Assembly: GCF_012584515.1 (NCBI RefSeq) | Contig: NZ_CP051461.1 | Coordinates: forward strand, 3,591,501 to 3,655,500 | DNA length: 64,000 nucleotides | Direction: 5' to 3' | From: Polaromonas vacuolata | Lineage (GTDB): Bacteria; Pseudomonadota; Gammaproteobacteria; Burkholderiales; Burkholderiaceae_C | Part shown: one piece after another, positions 1 to 7,345 of the stretch | How positions within the stretch are numbered: position 1 is the stretch's first letter | Layout: the number at the start of each line of letters is the position of its first letter | The notes under the pieces: generated by a model | Databases searched by the model: none | Told to the model about the DNA's origin: nothing | What the model saw: the letters and a program-made list of their open reading frames with translations, nothing else | Translations under genes and position numbers: made by a program

Positions 1-674
1 GTGTGAACGCAATGAGCGAACGGTTTAAGTAAAGTGATTAACGCGTCCCCTACGGCTTGCGCTGTTTTGAATGGCACGTGAAAAATTATTGAATAGCGAG
101 AGACACGCTCGTTAATCGTCACTAGGGCTTGCTTCTGCCCGGCACCAATCACTAGATCAGCCTCCCAGTCGCCAAAGCGCGCACGCTCAAGCACGATGTC
201 GGGTCGCAGTTCTATTGAGACCTGGTGAGAGATGGTGCCGCGACGTTCACGGCCGCTGCTGCGTTTTTTTCGCGTCTTCTGGCAACGCAGTGTTTTATGC
301 AAGGTGCCGCCCACGCGTTTGTCAGCGTAGATGTACTGGTAGAGGCTCTCAAAGCTAACACCGGGTTGGTGGCTAGCTTCGAGGTGGCCGCTGATTTGCT
401 CAAGGCTCCACGCCTCAGCCAACTTTTCCTCCACCACAGCCCATGTCGAGTCAGCAGCTCTAGGACTGTTGGCACAGGCAAGTCTACGTTCTTGTGCTTT
501 GTCATTTGCCTGCTTAGGGCGATAGCCTCGTAGACCGCGGTTACGACGCAACTCACGGCTGATGCTCGATTTATCACGGTCCATCATTTTTGCAATTTCA
601 CTTTGATTGAAGTTTGCTTTGGCGAAGATTGCAATCTGGTAACGTTCGTCACGGGTGAGGTGTGTGTAAATCAT
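1..674 (-). CDS. IS30-family transposase (partial, copy 1)
   Basis: This is the N-terminal two thirds of an IS30 transposase. The start is the ATG at 674 and the frame stays open to the window edge. It begins MIYTHLTRDERYQIA, then shows the helix-turn-helix region SEIAKMMDRDKSSISRELRR, then FGDWEADLVIG with the first aspartate of the DDE catalytic triad. It is highly similar to the complete 326-residue copies at 2366 and 14407 and has no frameshift in the visible part. The remaining catalytic residues would lie outside the window, so activity cannot be judged. Confidence 0.9.
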   Translation of the reverse strand, partial: MIYTHLTRDERYQIAIFAKANFNQSEIAKMMDRDKSSISRELRRNRGLRGYRPKQANDKAQERRLACANSPRAADSTWAVVEEKLAEAWSLEQISGHLEASHQPGVSFESLYQYIYADKRVGGTLHKTLRCQKTRKKRSSGRERRGTISHQVSIELRPDIVLERARFGDWEADLVIGAGQKQALVTINERVSRYSIIFHVPFKTAQAVGDALITLLKPFAHCVH

Positions 675-775
675 TCTGGGCGACTTTGACTTGGTGGTCG
701 GGAAGCTTGGATGCTCTCACACCTCACCCACCCGTCCGGTTAATTTCAAAGTTGCACTTCAGACTTGAATCCGCG
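1..775 (-). mobile_element. IS30-family insertion sequence, copy 1 (truncated by window edge)
   Basis: The element reads on the minus strand and runs off the left edge. Its 5' terminus is at 775, where the minus strand begins CGCGGATTCAAGTCTG, the same end as the two other IS30 copies here (2265 and 14306). Part of the terminal inverted repeat is present. It differs from copies 2 and 3 at several bases in the leader before the transposase and at several amino acids (for example Phe for Tyr and Leu for Ile in the VSFESLYQY stretch), so it is an older or separately acquired copy. By analogy with the 3-bp duplications of the other copies, the target duplication should be AAT at 776-778; its partner lies outside the window. 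Confidence 0.92.
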
Positions 776-813
776 AATGGTTAAGTGTGGATTTAGTAAA
801 TTTGGGGAGAAGA

Positions 814-2250
814 ATGAGTAAAGAGCGCGAGCGACTAGTTGCGGCATTGACGCACGAACTTCATGAGTCTAATTTGGCAATCTTTGCGGGAGCAGGTTTG
901 TCCAGCGGAGCGGGCTTTGTGAACTGGTCCCAACTACTTAAGCCAATAGCGGATGAACTCGATCTAGACATTACTCTTGAGACTGACCTAGTCACATTGG
1001 CCCAGTACCATGCAAATGCAAATCAAGCCAATCGCGGCAAACTAAACCAACTCTTGGTGACCGAGTTTTCCCAGGCTGCGGAAGAAACCGAAAATCATAA
1101 AATATTGGTGCGTCTACCAATTGAAACGTACTGGACGACAAACTATGACACCCTGATTGAGACTGCGCTAAAGGATTCTGGAAAAGTTGCAGATATTAAG
1201 TACACGTCCAAGCAGCTGGCACTCACAATACCTAAACGCGATGCAGTTGTCTACAAAATGCATGGAGATGTTACTAATCCAGCTGACGCAATTCTCATCC
1301 GGGATGATTACGAAAAATACCATATCAAGATGGCACCTTTTGTTACGGCCCTCAGTGGGGACTTAGTTTCAAAAACATTTCTGTTTCTCGGGTTTAGCTT
1401 TACTGACCCAAATCTTGAATACATATTGAGTCGGGTACGTGTTCACTATACAAACGATCAACGGCAACATCATTGCATCTTGCGAAAGGTAAGCCAGGAA
1501 AAAGAAGAAGAACTTGCAAACTTTGAATATAGAGACCGGAAGCAAAAGCTTTTCTTGCAAGAGTTGATGCGTGTTGGAATAAAAACAACCCTTGTCGCTG
1601 AATATGCCGAGATCACAGACATTCTTCGCGATGTCGAGGCGCGTTACAAGCAACGAACAGTTTTCATCTCAGGTGCAGCTCATGAGTACGGGAGATGGTC
1701 TCAGGCTGAAGGTCAGCTCTTCGTCTATCAGTTGAATAAAGATATTGCAGCCACCCAATGTAAGGTCGTATCAGGATTTGGTCTTGGAGTCGATAGTTCA
1801 GTGATTGCTGGAGTGCTCGAACAAATTTATATGAAGGGAGGCCGTCTCGATCACGATCAGTTGATTTTGAGACCATTCCCTCAGTATCAAGTTGGCGCAA
1901 AGCCACTTCCACAAGTTTGGACTGAGTATCGAGAGGATATGGTAAATCGAGCAGGAATTGCCATTTTTGTCTTTGGCAATAAAGTACAAGATGGTCTCGT
2001 TGTCTCATCGAATGGCATGCGGGAGGAGTATGAAATTGCAAAGGCTAAGGGATTATTTCTAGTTCCGATTGGGATTACGGGATATATGGCGAAAACGCTG
2101 TGGGAAGAGGTCTTCGCTGAGTTCGTGGAGAGCAAATACCTCCGAGGTAAAGAGATCAAGGAAAAACTCGGTATTTTGGGGAATGTAAATACTCCACCGG
2201 ATACTGCTTGCGAAGCTGTAATTGAAATTATTGGTTTGTTAAAAAACTAG
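814..2250 (+). CDS. thsA: ThsA, Thoeris anti-phage NADase (SIR2 + SLOG domains)
   Basis: This is the effector of a type I Thoeris defence system. In the family, ThsA senses a cyclic ADP-ribose signal made by ThsB and destroys NAD to abort phage infection. The 478-residue protein has an N-terminal SIR2 domain (GAGLSSGAGF at about 26-35, TNYD with Asn110, KMHGD with His150, the pair needed for NAD cleavage). Its C-terminal SLOG domain (from about residue 285) contains VVSGFGLGVDSS, the expected nucleotide pocket. Length and domain order match Bacillus cereus ThsA (about 476 aa). The ATG at 814 is chosen because GGGGAG sits just upstream; an in-frame GTG at 787 has no such site. The gene starts only 39 bp after the end of IS30 copy 1, so its native promoter may be lost. 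It is followed 10 bp later by thsB. Confidence 0.9.
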   Translation: MSKERERLVAALTHELHESNLAIFAGAGLSSGAGFVNWSQLLKPIADELDLDITLETDLVTLAQYHANANQANRGKLNQLLVTEFSQAAEETENHKILVRLPIETYWTTNYDTLIETALKDSGKVADIKYTSKQLALTIPKRDAVVYKMHGDVTNPADAILIRDDYEKYHIKMAPFVTALSGDLVSKTFLFLGFSFTDPNLEYILSRVRVHYTNDQRQHHCILRKVSQEKEEELANFEYRDRKQKLFLQELMRVGIKTTLVAEYAEITDILRDVEARYKQRTVFISGAAHEYGRWSQAEGQLFVYQLNKDIAATQCKVVSGFGLGVDSSVIAGVLEQIYMKGGRLDHDQLILRPFPQYQVGAKPLPQVWTEYREDMVNRAGIAIFVFGNKVQDGLVVSSNGMREEYEIAKAKGLFLVPIGITGYMAKTLWEEVFAEFVESKYLRGKEIKEKLGILGNVNTPPDTACEAVIEIIGLLKN

Positions 2251-2264
2251 GAGTCATTTCATGG

Positions 2265-3353
2265 CGCGGATTCAAGTCTGAAGTGCAACTTTGAAATTAA
2301 CCGTACGGGTGGGTGAGATGTGAGAGCATCCAAGCTTCCCGACTACCAAGTCAAAGTTGCCCAGAATGATTTACACACACCTCACCCGTGACGAACGTTA
2401 CCAGATTGCAATCCTCGTCAAAGCAAACTTCAATCAAAGTGAAATTGCAAAAATGATGGACCGTGATAAATCGAGCATCAGCCGTGAGTTGCGTCGTAAC
2501 CGCGGTCTACGAGGCTATCGCCCTAAGCAGGCAAATGACAAAGCCCAAGAACGTAGACTTGCCTGCGCCAATAGTCCTAGAGTTGCTGACTCGACATGGG
2601 CTGTAGTGGAGGAAAAGTTGGCTGAGGCTTGGAGCCCCGAGCAAATCAGCGGCCACCTCGAAGCTAGCCACCAACCCGGTGTTAGCTATGAGAGCATTTA
2701 CCAGTACATCTACGCTGACAAACGCGCGGGCGGCACCTTGCATAAAACACTGCGTTGCCAGAAGACGCGAAAAAAACGCAGCAGTGGCCGTGAACGGCGC
2801 GGCACCATCTCTCACCAGGTCTCAATAGAACTGCGACCCGACATCGTGCTTGAGCGTGCGCGCTTTGGCGACTGGGAGGCTGATCTGGTGATTGGTGCCG
2901 GGCAGAAGCAAGCACTAGTGACGATTAATGAGCGTGTCTCTCGCTATTCAATAATTTTCCACGTGCCATTCAAAACAGCGCAAGCCGTAGGGGACGCGTT
3001 AATCACTTTACTCAAACCGTTCGCTCATTGCGTGCACACTCTCACGACTGATAACGGCAAGGAATTTGCCCAGCATGAACGAATAGCTTCTGCGCTGAGT
3101 GCAGATTTCTTTTTCGCCCATCCATACGCCTCGTGGGAGCGTGGGGCGAACGAGAATATGAACGGTTTGATTCGCCAGTTTTTCCCAAAGGGGATGCGCT
3201 TTAATTGCATCACCGACGATGACATTGCTTTAGCGATGCACAGGCTCAATCATCGTCCTAGAAAATGTTTAGGGTATCGAACGCCGCATCAGGTTTTTAT
3301 GGAACAGTTAGAGTCCTATCAGCATACGGTTGCACTTCAAGCTTGAATCCGCC
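2265..3353 (+). mobile_element. IS30-family insertion sequence, copy 2, inserted in thsB
   Basis: This is a complete 1089-bp element. The ends match as imperfect inverted repeats: GCGGATTCAAG then TC (left) or CT (right, read inward), then TGAAGTGCAAC. A 3-bp target duplication TGG flanks it at 2262-2264 and 3354-3356. The boundaries come from comparison with copy 3 (14306-15394), which carries a different duplication (TGC). The sequence is almost identical to copy 3, so both transposed recently. The transposase stop codon lies inside the right inverted repeat. Confidence 0.95.
2366..3346 (+). CDS. IS30-family transposase (copy 2)
   Basis: This is a 326-residue DDE transposase that moves its own IS element. 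An N-terminal helix-turn-helix (SEIAKMMDRDKSSISRELRR, about 28-47) is followed by the catalytic core. In the core, FGDWEADLVIG gives the first Asp, TLTTDNGKEFAQH the second Asp, and SWERGANENMNGLIRQFFPKG the Glu, which is the IS30 signature. The start used is the ATG at 2366 (MIYTHLTRDERYQ); the TTG three codons upstream is a less likely start. The TGA at 3344-3346 is within the terminal repeat. It is in the same reading frame as the downstream part of thsB. All catalytic residues are present, so it is probably active. Confidence 0.95.
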   Translation: MIYTHLTRDERYQIAILVKANFNQSEIAKMMDRDKSSISRELRRNRGLRGYRPKQANDKAQERRLACANSPRVADSTWAVVEEKLAEAWSPEQISGHLEASHQPGVSYESIYQYIYADKRAGGTLHKTLRCQKTRKKRSSGRERRGTISHQVSIELRPDIVLERARFGDWEADLVIGAGQKQALVTINERVSRYSIIFHVPFKTAQAVGDALITLLKPFAHCVHTLTTDNGKEFAQHERIASALSADFFFAHPYASWERGANENMNGLIRQFFPKGMRFNCITDDDIALAMHRLNHRPRKCLGYRTPHQVFMEQLESYQHTVALQA

Positions 3354-3793
3354 TGGGAAGAAAAGTATTTTTTAGTTTTAAATATGAAGACGTTAATAGG
3401 GCGATGATTATCCGTAACAGTTGGGTTGTTCAAGGAAGCGAGAAGGCTGGTTTTATTGACAAGGCGGATTTTGAAAGTATTGAGCGACAAGGTAATTCTG
3501 GTATCAAGCGATGGATTGATGAACAACTCAAGGGTACGACCGTAACTGTAGTTCTTGTCGGTGCTAAAACCTGTGGAAGGCGATGGGTGAAGTACGAAAT
3601 TCAGCAAAGTATTGCAAGAGGAAATGGTCTTCTGGGAATTGATATAAGCAAGGTTAAAAGCTTCAATCAACCCTGTACTGAGCGGTGTGGAAAAATACCT
3701 CAAGGGTATCCTTTCTATCTTTGGAACAAACACGATGGATATCAGAACCTTGGCAGTTGGATCGAGTCCGCTGCAAAGGCTTCTGGAAAGTGA

Positions 3794-4906
3794 GTTTGAT
3801 GTATCAGGGGGGCAACCACTAAATGTTGATAGTAATCTGCTAATCGTTTGTCGACTAATGCCGAATCCGCCTGCGAATTCGCTTGAAAAATACTAATTTT
3901 CTTGGTCAAATCCTCAGAAAATATAAGTAATCTGAGTCACTCTAACGCTGAGTATTGGTAGAGTTAATGAAATATTTCTTTAACCATTGCCCGTGATGAT
4001 CAGCATTAGCTGATCGTCAATAAAACTGAAGCGCCTTGCTTCAGTTTGCGTTTCCCCAACTTCCCCAATAGTTTTTCAGTAACGAATTTTTAAGTGCTGG
4101 ATTTGCTCGTCGATTCGGCTTGCCTGTTGCTTTTTTAATTTTCATTTCAAGTTACGAAGACTACCAATATCCGTAAGTCTTCGTAGCAATTAGAAGCACT
4201 TTTCACGACCAAAATTTTCAGTACAAAAACAGGCGCTTAATCACTGAACGCGAGCATTGCGACAGATACTGCAACGCAACCAGAGGCGGTTTGCAGCGGT
4301 TTTTCCGTCGTTGCCGAAGCGATATCGCCGCAACGGTTGCCGCTTAGGGTCCATTACCACTGGCTTGGGTGGCTCAAAAGGGCGTGCAACGCCAAGCTGA
4401 TTCGTTAGATATCACGCAAAGGGTGCTCGCCCGACAACTCGGTCTGCGAAATATTTTTCAGTCGACTGAAAACAGAGATGTCCTGTCCTCAAAAACAGGA
4501 GGCCATAAACATTGAGGAATTTATGAACTTTTTTGACGGCCGATACACTGTTTTTCGGAAAACGAATCAAGATATTTTTCGAATCACTTAGCCCCATCGA
4601 ATATCGTGAAGTCGTAGAATTTTCAGCCTAAACCAGTCTAAGTTTTACTCTGCGCTACCTTACATAACTTTAAAAAAAATACTGGAACGGATAAGTTACA
4701 TCAAAAAAAGTAAAGCACAGAATAATTTCTGGGGAAAGATTAATTACAAATGCGATAGATATAACGCAACTAAATCATGAAATTTTTATAAACTTCTTTA
4801 CCATGCTTTTGTTTAAATAAAATTAGTAGAAATCCTGATAGTTAAAAAATTTTGTCGTCGCAAAATAAATATAGACAGACACTAAACGTCATTCATCAAT
4901 CAACAC
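3794..4906. other. AT-rich intergenic stretch with several hairpins, no convincing gene
   Basis: This stretch of about 1.1 kb lies between thsB and the transporter leader, and I recognise no gene in it. There is a 10-bp perfect stem with a 5-base loop at 4023-4047 (AAACTGAAGC paired with GCTTCAGTTT), possibly the end of the Thoeris transcript although no U-run follows. A second 10-bp stem is at 4153-4162 / 4176-4185, and a shorter one is around GATCAGC-ATTA-GCTGATC near 3996-4013. From about 4650 the sequence is very AT-rich, as expected for a promoter zone ahead of the leader RNA at 4907. No -35/-10 pair stood out clearly. Confidence 0.5.
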
Positions 4907-4950
4907 CAAACTGCCAATGCTGCCAGTTTGATGCTGGGCAAAGAAGCCCG
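4907..4950 (+). promoter_or_regulatory. ANTAR-type antitermination RNA element (two hexaloop hairpins) in the urtA leader
   Basis: Two adjacent hairpins with six-base loops are separated by four bases. Hairpin P1 (4907-4930) has arms CAAACTGCC and GCCAGTTTG with one internal C-C mismatch and loop AATGCT. Hairpin P2 (4935-4950) has arms TGGGC and GCCCG (one U-G pair) and loop AAAGAA. Both loops have A at position 1 and G at position 4, the rule known for RNA targets of ANTAR-domain antiterminators. P2 overlaps the left arm of the terminator at 4944-4976, so stabilising P2 would block the terminator. The cognate protein is plausibly the AmiR-like ANTAR protein at 13320-13952. The pairing was done by eye. 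Confidence 0.8.
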
Positions 4951-4980
4951 AACTAGATAATTTCCGGTTCGGGCTTTTTT
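4944..4980 (+). terminator. Rho-independent terminator in the leader of the amide/urea transporter operon
   Basis: A 10-bp perfect stem, AAGCCCGAAC (4944-4953) with GTTCGGGCTT (4967-4976), is followed by a T-run. It lies about 190 bp upstream of urtA and points into the operon, with no gene immediately before it, so it acts as a conditional leader terminator. Its left arm is shared with hairpin P2 of the antitermination element, giving two mutually exclusive structures. Confidence 0.85.
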
Positions 4981-5166
4981 GCTTTTTTCTTTAATGCAAG
5001 TAGTTTCGAAAGAACATCTGTTCGTTCGGTGGCGTAGCTTTGCCTAAGGAAAAGTTGTTTCAGTTGACGTCGACTGTCGGAGGTCCAACGGTTCACTTGT
5101 GACATGTATAGATCATAAGTTGATCCTGCGGAGATGCTTTTAAATGCCCACCATATTGAGACAACA

Positions 5167-6345
5167 ATGAAACAATTCAATCGTCGCCAGATCGTTAAGA
5201 CGGCCAGTTCGCTCTTCGTCATTGGAGCTACAGCCGGATCAGTCACCCGTGCCTTAGCGCAAGACACGATAAAGCTTGGCTTGCTACATTCGCTCTCAGG
5301 CACGATCGCCATTGCAGAGGCATCGCTTGTTGACGCAGAAAAAATGGCAATTGAAGAGATCAATGCTGCGGGCGGCGTGATGGGTAAAAAAATTGAAGTT
5401 GTAATTGAGGATGGAGCTAGCGAAAACTCGGTGTTTGCAGAAAAGGCGCGTAAGCTGATCGAGCGAGATAAAGTTGCTGCCATCATTGGCTGCTACACCT
5501 CAGCCTCACGCAAAGCGGTACTACCCGTTCTAAATCAAACCAAAGGACTGTTGTTCTACCCCACATACTATGAGGGTCAGGAAGAAGACAAGCATGTGTT
5601 TTACACATCACAGGAAGCAACTCAGTCGGTAATTTCAGCTATCAATTGGCTGGTTAAGGAAAAGGGTAAATCGTTCTTTTTAGTCGGCTCCGACTATATC
5701 TATCCACGTACCTGCAACAAGATCGCTAAGCCTACGATTGCCAAAGCTGGAGGCAAAGTATTAGGCGAGGAATATGCCCCGCTAGGCCACACCGAATTTT
5801 CTTCGATCATTAACAAGATTAAGGCTGCTAAACCTGACGTAATCTACAGCACGGTGGTGGGCGGCTCTAACGTAGCGTTCTACAAACAACTGCGCGCCGC
5901 AGGCTTAGATGGCACGAAGCAGGTTTTGTTGTCGACCGTGGTGTCAGAAAACGAAATCGAAGGTATCGGCAAGGACAACGCCGCCGGCTATTACGCCTGC
6001 ATGGGGTATTTCCAAAGTATCAAGTCACCAGCCAACGAAAAATTCATTAAGGCGTTCAAAGCCAAGTACGGGCAGGAGCGCGTTATTGGGGACCCAATGG
6101 AATGCGCCTACAACAGTGTGTATTTATGGAAGATGATGGTCGAGAAAGCTAAGTCCTTTGAAATCGACAAGGTTGTTGCCAGTGCGGCGGGTATTGAGTT
6201 GCAAGCGCCTGAAGGTGTCATCCGCGTTGCAAGTAACCACCACGTCGCAAAAAAAGTGCGTATCGGCCGTGCACGCCCCGATGGTCAATTCGATATCGTT
6301 TGGGAATCTCCAATGATCGAACCAAACCCATTTCCCAAGTTGTAG
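5167..6345 (+). CDS. urtA: Urea/short-chain amide ABC transporter, periplasmic binding protein (UrtA-like)
   Basis: This is the solute-binding subunit of a branched-chain-type ABC importer, 392 residues. It begins with a twin-arginine-like signal (NRRQIVKTASSLFVIGATAG) ending near ALAQD, so the mature protein is periplasmic. It then shows IKLGLLHSLSGTIAIAE, IIGCYTSASRKAVLPV and LFYPTYYEGQEE, features shared by UrtA, FmdD and AmiC. The ATG at 5167 is used because it places the signal at the N-terminus; the upstream ATG at 5134 would add eleven residues. Four partner genes follow in operon order. The amidase and AmiC/AmiR in the cluster suggest that amides as well as, or instead of, urea are carried; the exact substrate cannot be read from sequence. 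Expression is probably controlled by the leader terminator at 4944-4980. Confidence 0.85.
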   Translation: MKQFNRRQIVKTASSLFVIGATAGSVTRALAQDTIKLGLLHSLSGTIAIAEASLVDAEKMAIEEINAAGGVMGKKIEVVIEDGASENSVFAEKARKLIERDKVAAIIGCYTSASRKAVLPVLNQTKGLLFYPTYYEGQEEDKHVFYTSQEATQSVISAINWLVKEKGKSFFLVGSDYIYPRTCNKIAKPTIAKAGGKVLGEEYAPLGHTEFSSIINKIKAAKPDVIYSTVVGGSNVAFYKQLRAAGLDGTKQVLLSTVVSENEIEGIGKDNAAGYYACMGYFQSIKSPANEKFIKAFKAKYGQERVIGDPMECAYNSVYLWKMMVEKAKSFEIDKVVASAAGIELQAPEGVIRVASNHHVAKKVRIGRARPDGQFDIVWESPMIEPNPFPKL

Positions 6346-6438
6346 GAAATATTTTGCCAGCCACAAGTGCTGACAACCTTTGTGCTGGGCGCCACGCGAT
6401 TCCAGCATTTCAGAATTTTTTACGAAAGTAACAGTTCC

Positions 6439-7341
6439 ATGAGTTTTGATATTGCAGTGATGCAGGTGTTCAACGGGATTAGCCTGTTCACCATTTTGTT
6501 GCTCATGGCGCTCGGTCTGGCAATCGTATTCGGCCTGATGGGCGTCATCAATATGGCGCATGGCGAATTGATGGCGTTAGGTGCCTACATGACCTACGTT
6601 GCTGCAAAATTTTTTGAACACTTTGCACCAAGCTGGATGGACGTCTACCTCTTTGCAGCAATTCCTTTTGCATTTGCAGTGACCTTCGGCTTGGGTTATC
6701 TGCTTGAGCGAGGCTTTATACGATTTTTTTACAATCGGCCCTTGGACACACTGCTTGCGACTTGGGGACTAAGCTTAATTCTGCAACAAGCTTATCGCAA
6801 CATCTTCGGTGCTCAAGAAGTCAGTGTGCCGCTACCTACATGGTTAGCTGGTGCTTGGGAGCCGGTCATAGGTATCCAGTTACCGTTGACACGCCTTTTT
6901 ATCGTGGCATTGACTGCGGTGGTAGCTATCGCTGTCTACCTGCTGCTCTACCAAACACGTTGGGGTTTAAAGGTGAGGGCTGTTACACAAAACCGTGCAA
7001 TTGCTGGCGCTGTGGGGATCGATACCAATCGAGTGGACGCCATGACGTTTGCTTTAGGTTCTGGTTTGGCTGGCATCGCCGGTTGCGTCTTCACCATGAT
7101 CGGATCAACCAACCCCGGAACTGGTCAGTTGTACATCGTCGATTCATTCATTGTTGTTGTTTTTGGCGGAGTTCAAAGCCTCTTTGGAACTGCCCTATCG
7201 GCTTTCGCCATAGCTCAGTCGCAGACTTGGATGGAATTCTTTCTAAGTGGTTCCATGGCCAAAGCCACCATTTTGCTTCTGGTGATCGTGGTTCTTTATT
7301 TCCGCCCAAATGGGCTTTTTGCTGTGCGCTCAAGGAACTGA
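6439..7341 (+). CDS. urtB: Urea/amide ABC transporter permease (UrtB-like)
   Basis: This is an integral membrane permease of the LivH/UrtB family, 300 residues and mostly hydrophobic. The N-terminus reads FNGISLFTILLLMALGLAIVFGLMGVINMAHGE, where the NMAHGE motif is characteristic of the family, and the protein has several further membrane helices. It forms the channel with the UrtC-like protein. The ATG at 6439 (MSFDIAVMQV) aligns with normal family starts; an in-frame TTG/GTG-type extension to 6367 covers 24 extra residues that look non-native. The gene lies 93 bp after urtA and 4 bp before urtC, so it belongs to one transcript. Confidence 0.87.
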   Translation: MSFDIAVMQVFNGISLFTILLLMALGLAIVFGLMGVINMAHGELMALGAYMTYVAAKFFEHFAPSWMDVYLFAAIPFAFAVTFGLGYLLERGFIRFFYNRPLDTLLATWGLSLILQQAYRNIFGAQEVSVPLPTWLAGAWEPVIGIQLPLTRLFIVALTAVVAIAVYLLLYQTRWGLKVRAVTQNRAIAGAVGIDTNRVDAMTFALGSGLAGIAGCVFTMIGSTNPGTGQLYIVDSFIVVVFGGVQSLFGTALSAFAIAQSQTWMEFFLSGSMAKATILLLVIVVLYFRPNGLFAVRSRN

Positions 7342-7345
7342 CAAC

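Larger units (their letters stand above)
2261..3793 (+). pseudogene. thsB: thsB, Thoeris TIR-like sensor, interrupted by IS30
   Basis: The gene is split by IS30 copy 2. Its first four bases (ATGG, 2261-2264) follow AGGAG at 2249-2253 with a 7-base spacer; the rest starts at 3357. Removing the IS and one copy of the TGG duplication gives a 146-codon frame beginning MGRKVFFSFKYEDV, the typical opening of the MTH538/DUF1863 TIR-like fold of ThsB. Further on are TTVTVVLVGAKT and RRWVKYEIQQSI, also typical of the family. In its present state, translation from ATG 2261 reads six codons and hits TGA inside the IS end. A shortened frame from the internal ATG at 3404 (129 codons) would lack the first beta strand. 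ThsB makes the signal that activates ThsA, so the system is probably silent in this genome. Confidence 0.85.

Noticed and set aside
225..533. Plus-strand 102-codon frame inside IS30 copy 1, also present antisense in copies 2 and 3
   Set aside because: It is the mirror frame of the transposase gene and conserved only because the transposase is.
4212..4420. Minus-strand frame with a CSICRNAR cysteine pair, zinc-finger-like
   Set aside because: It has no proper start, is interrupted by stops, and matches no family I know; it is probably chance.
4849..4866. Hairpin ATTTTG-TCGTCG-CAAAAT with a six-base loop just upstream of the ANTAR element
   Set aside because: The loop lacks A at position 1 and G at position 4, so it is not counted as an ANTAR hairpin.
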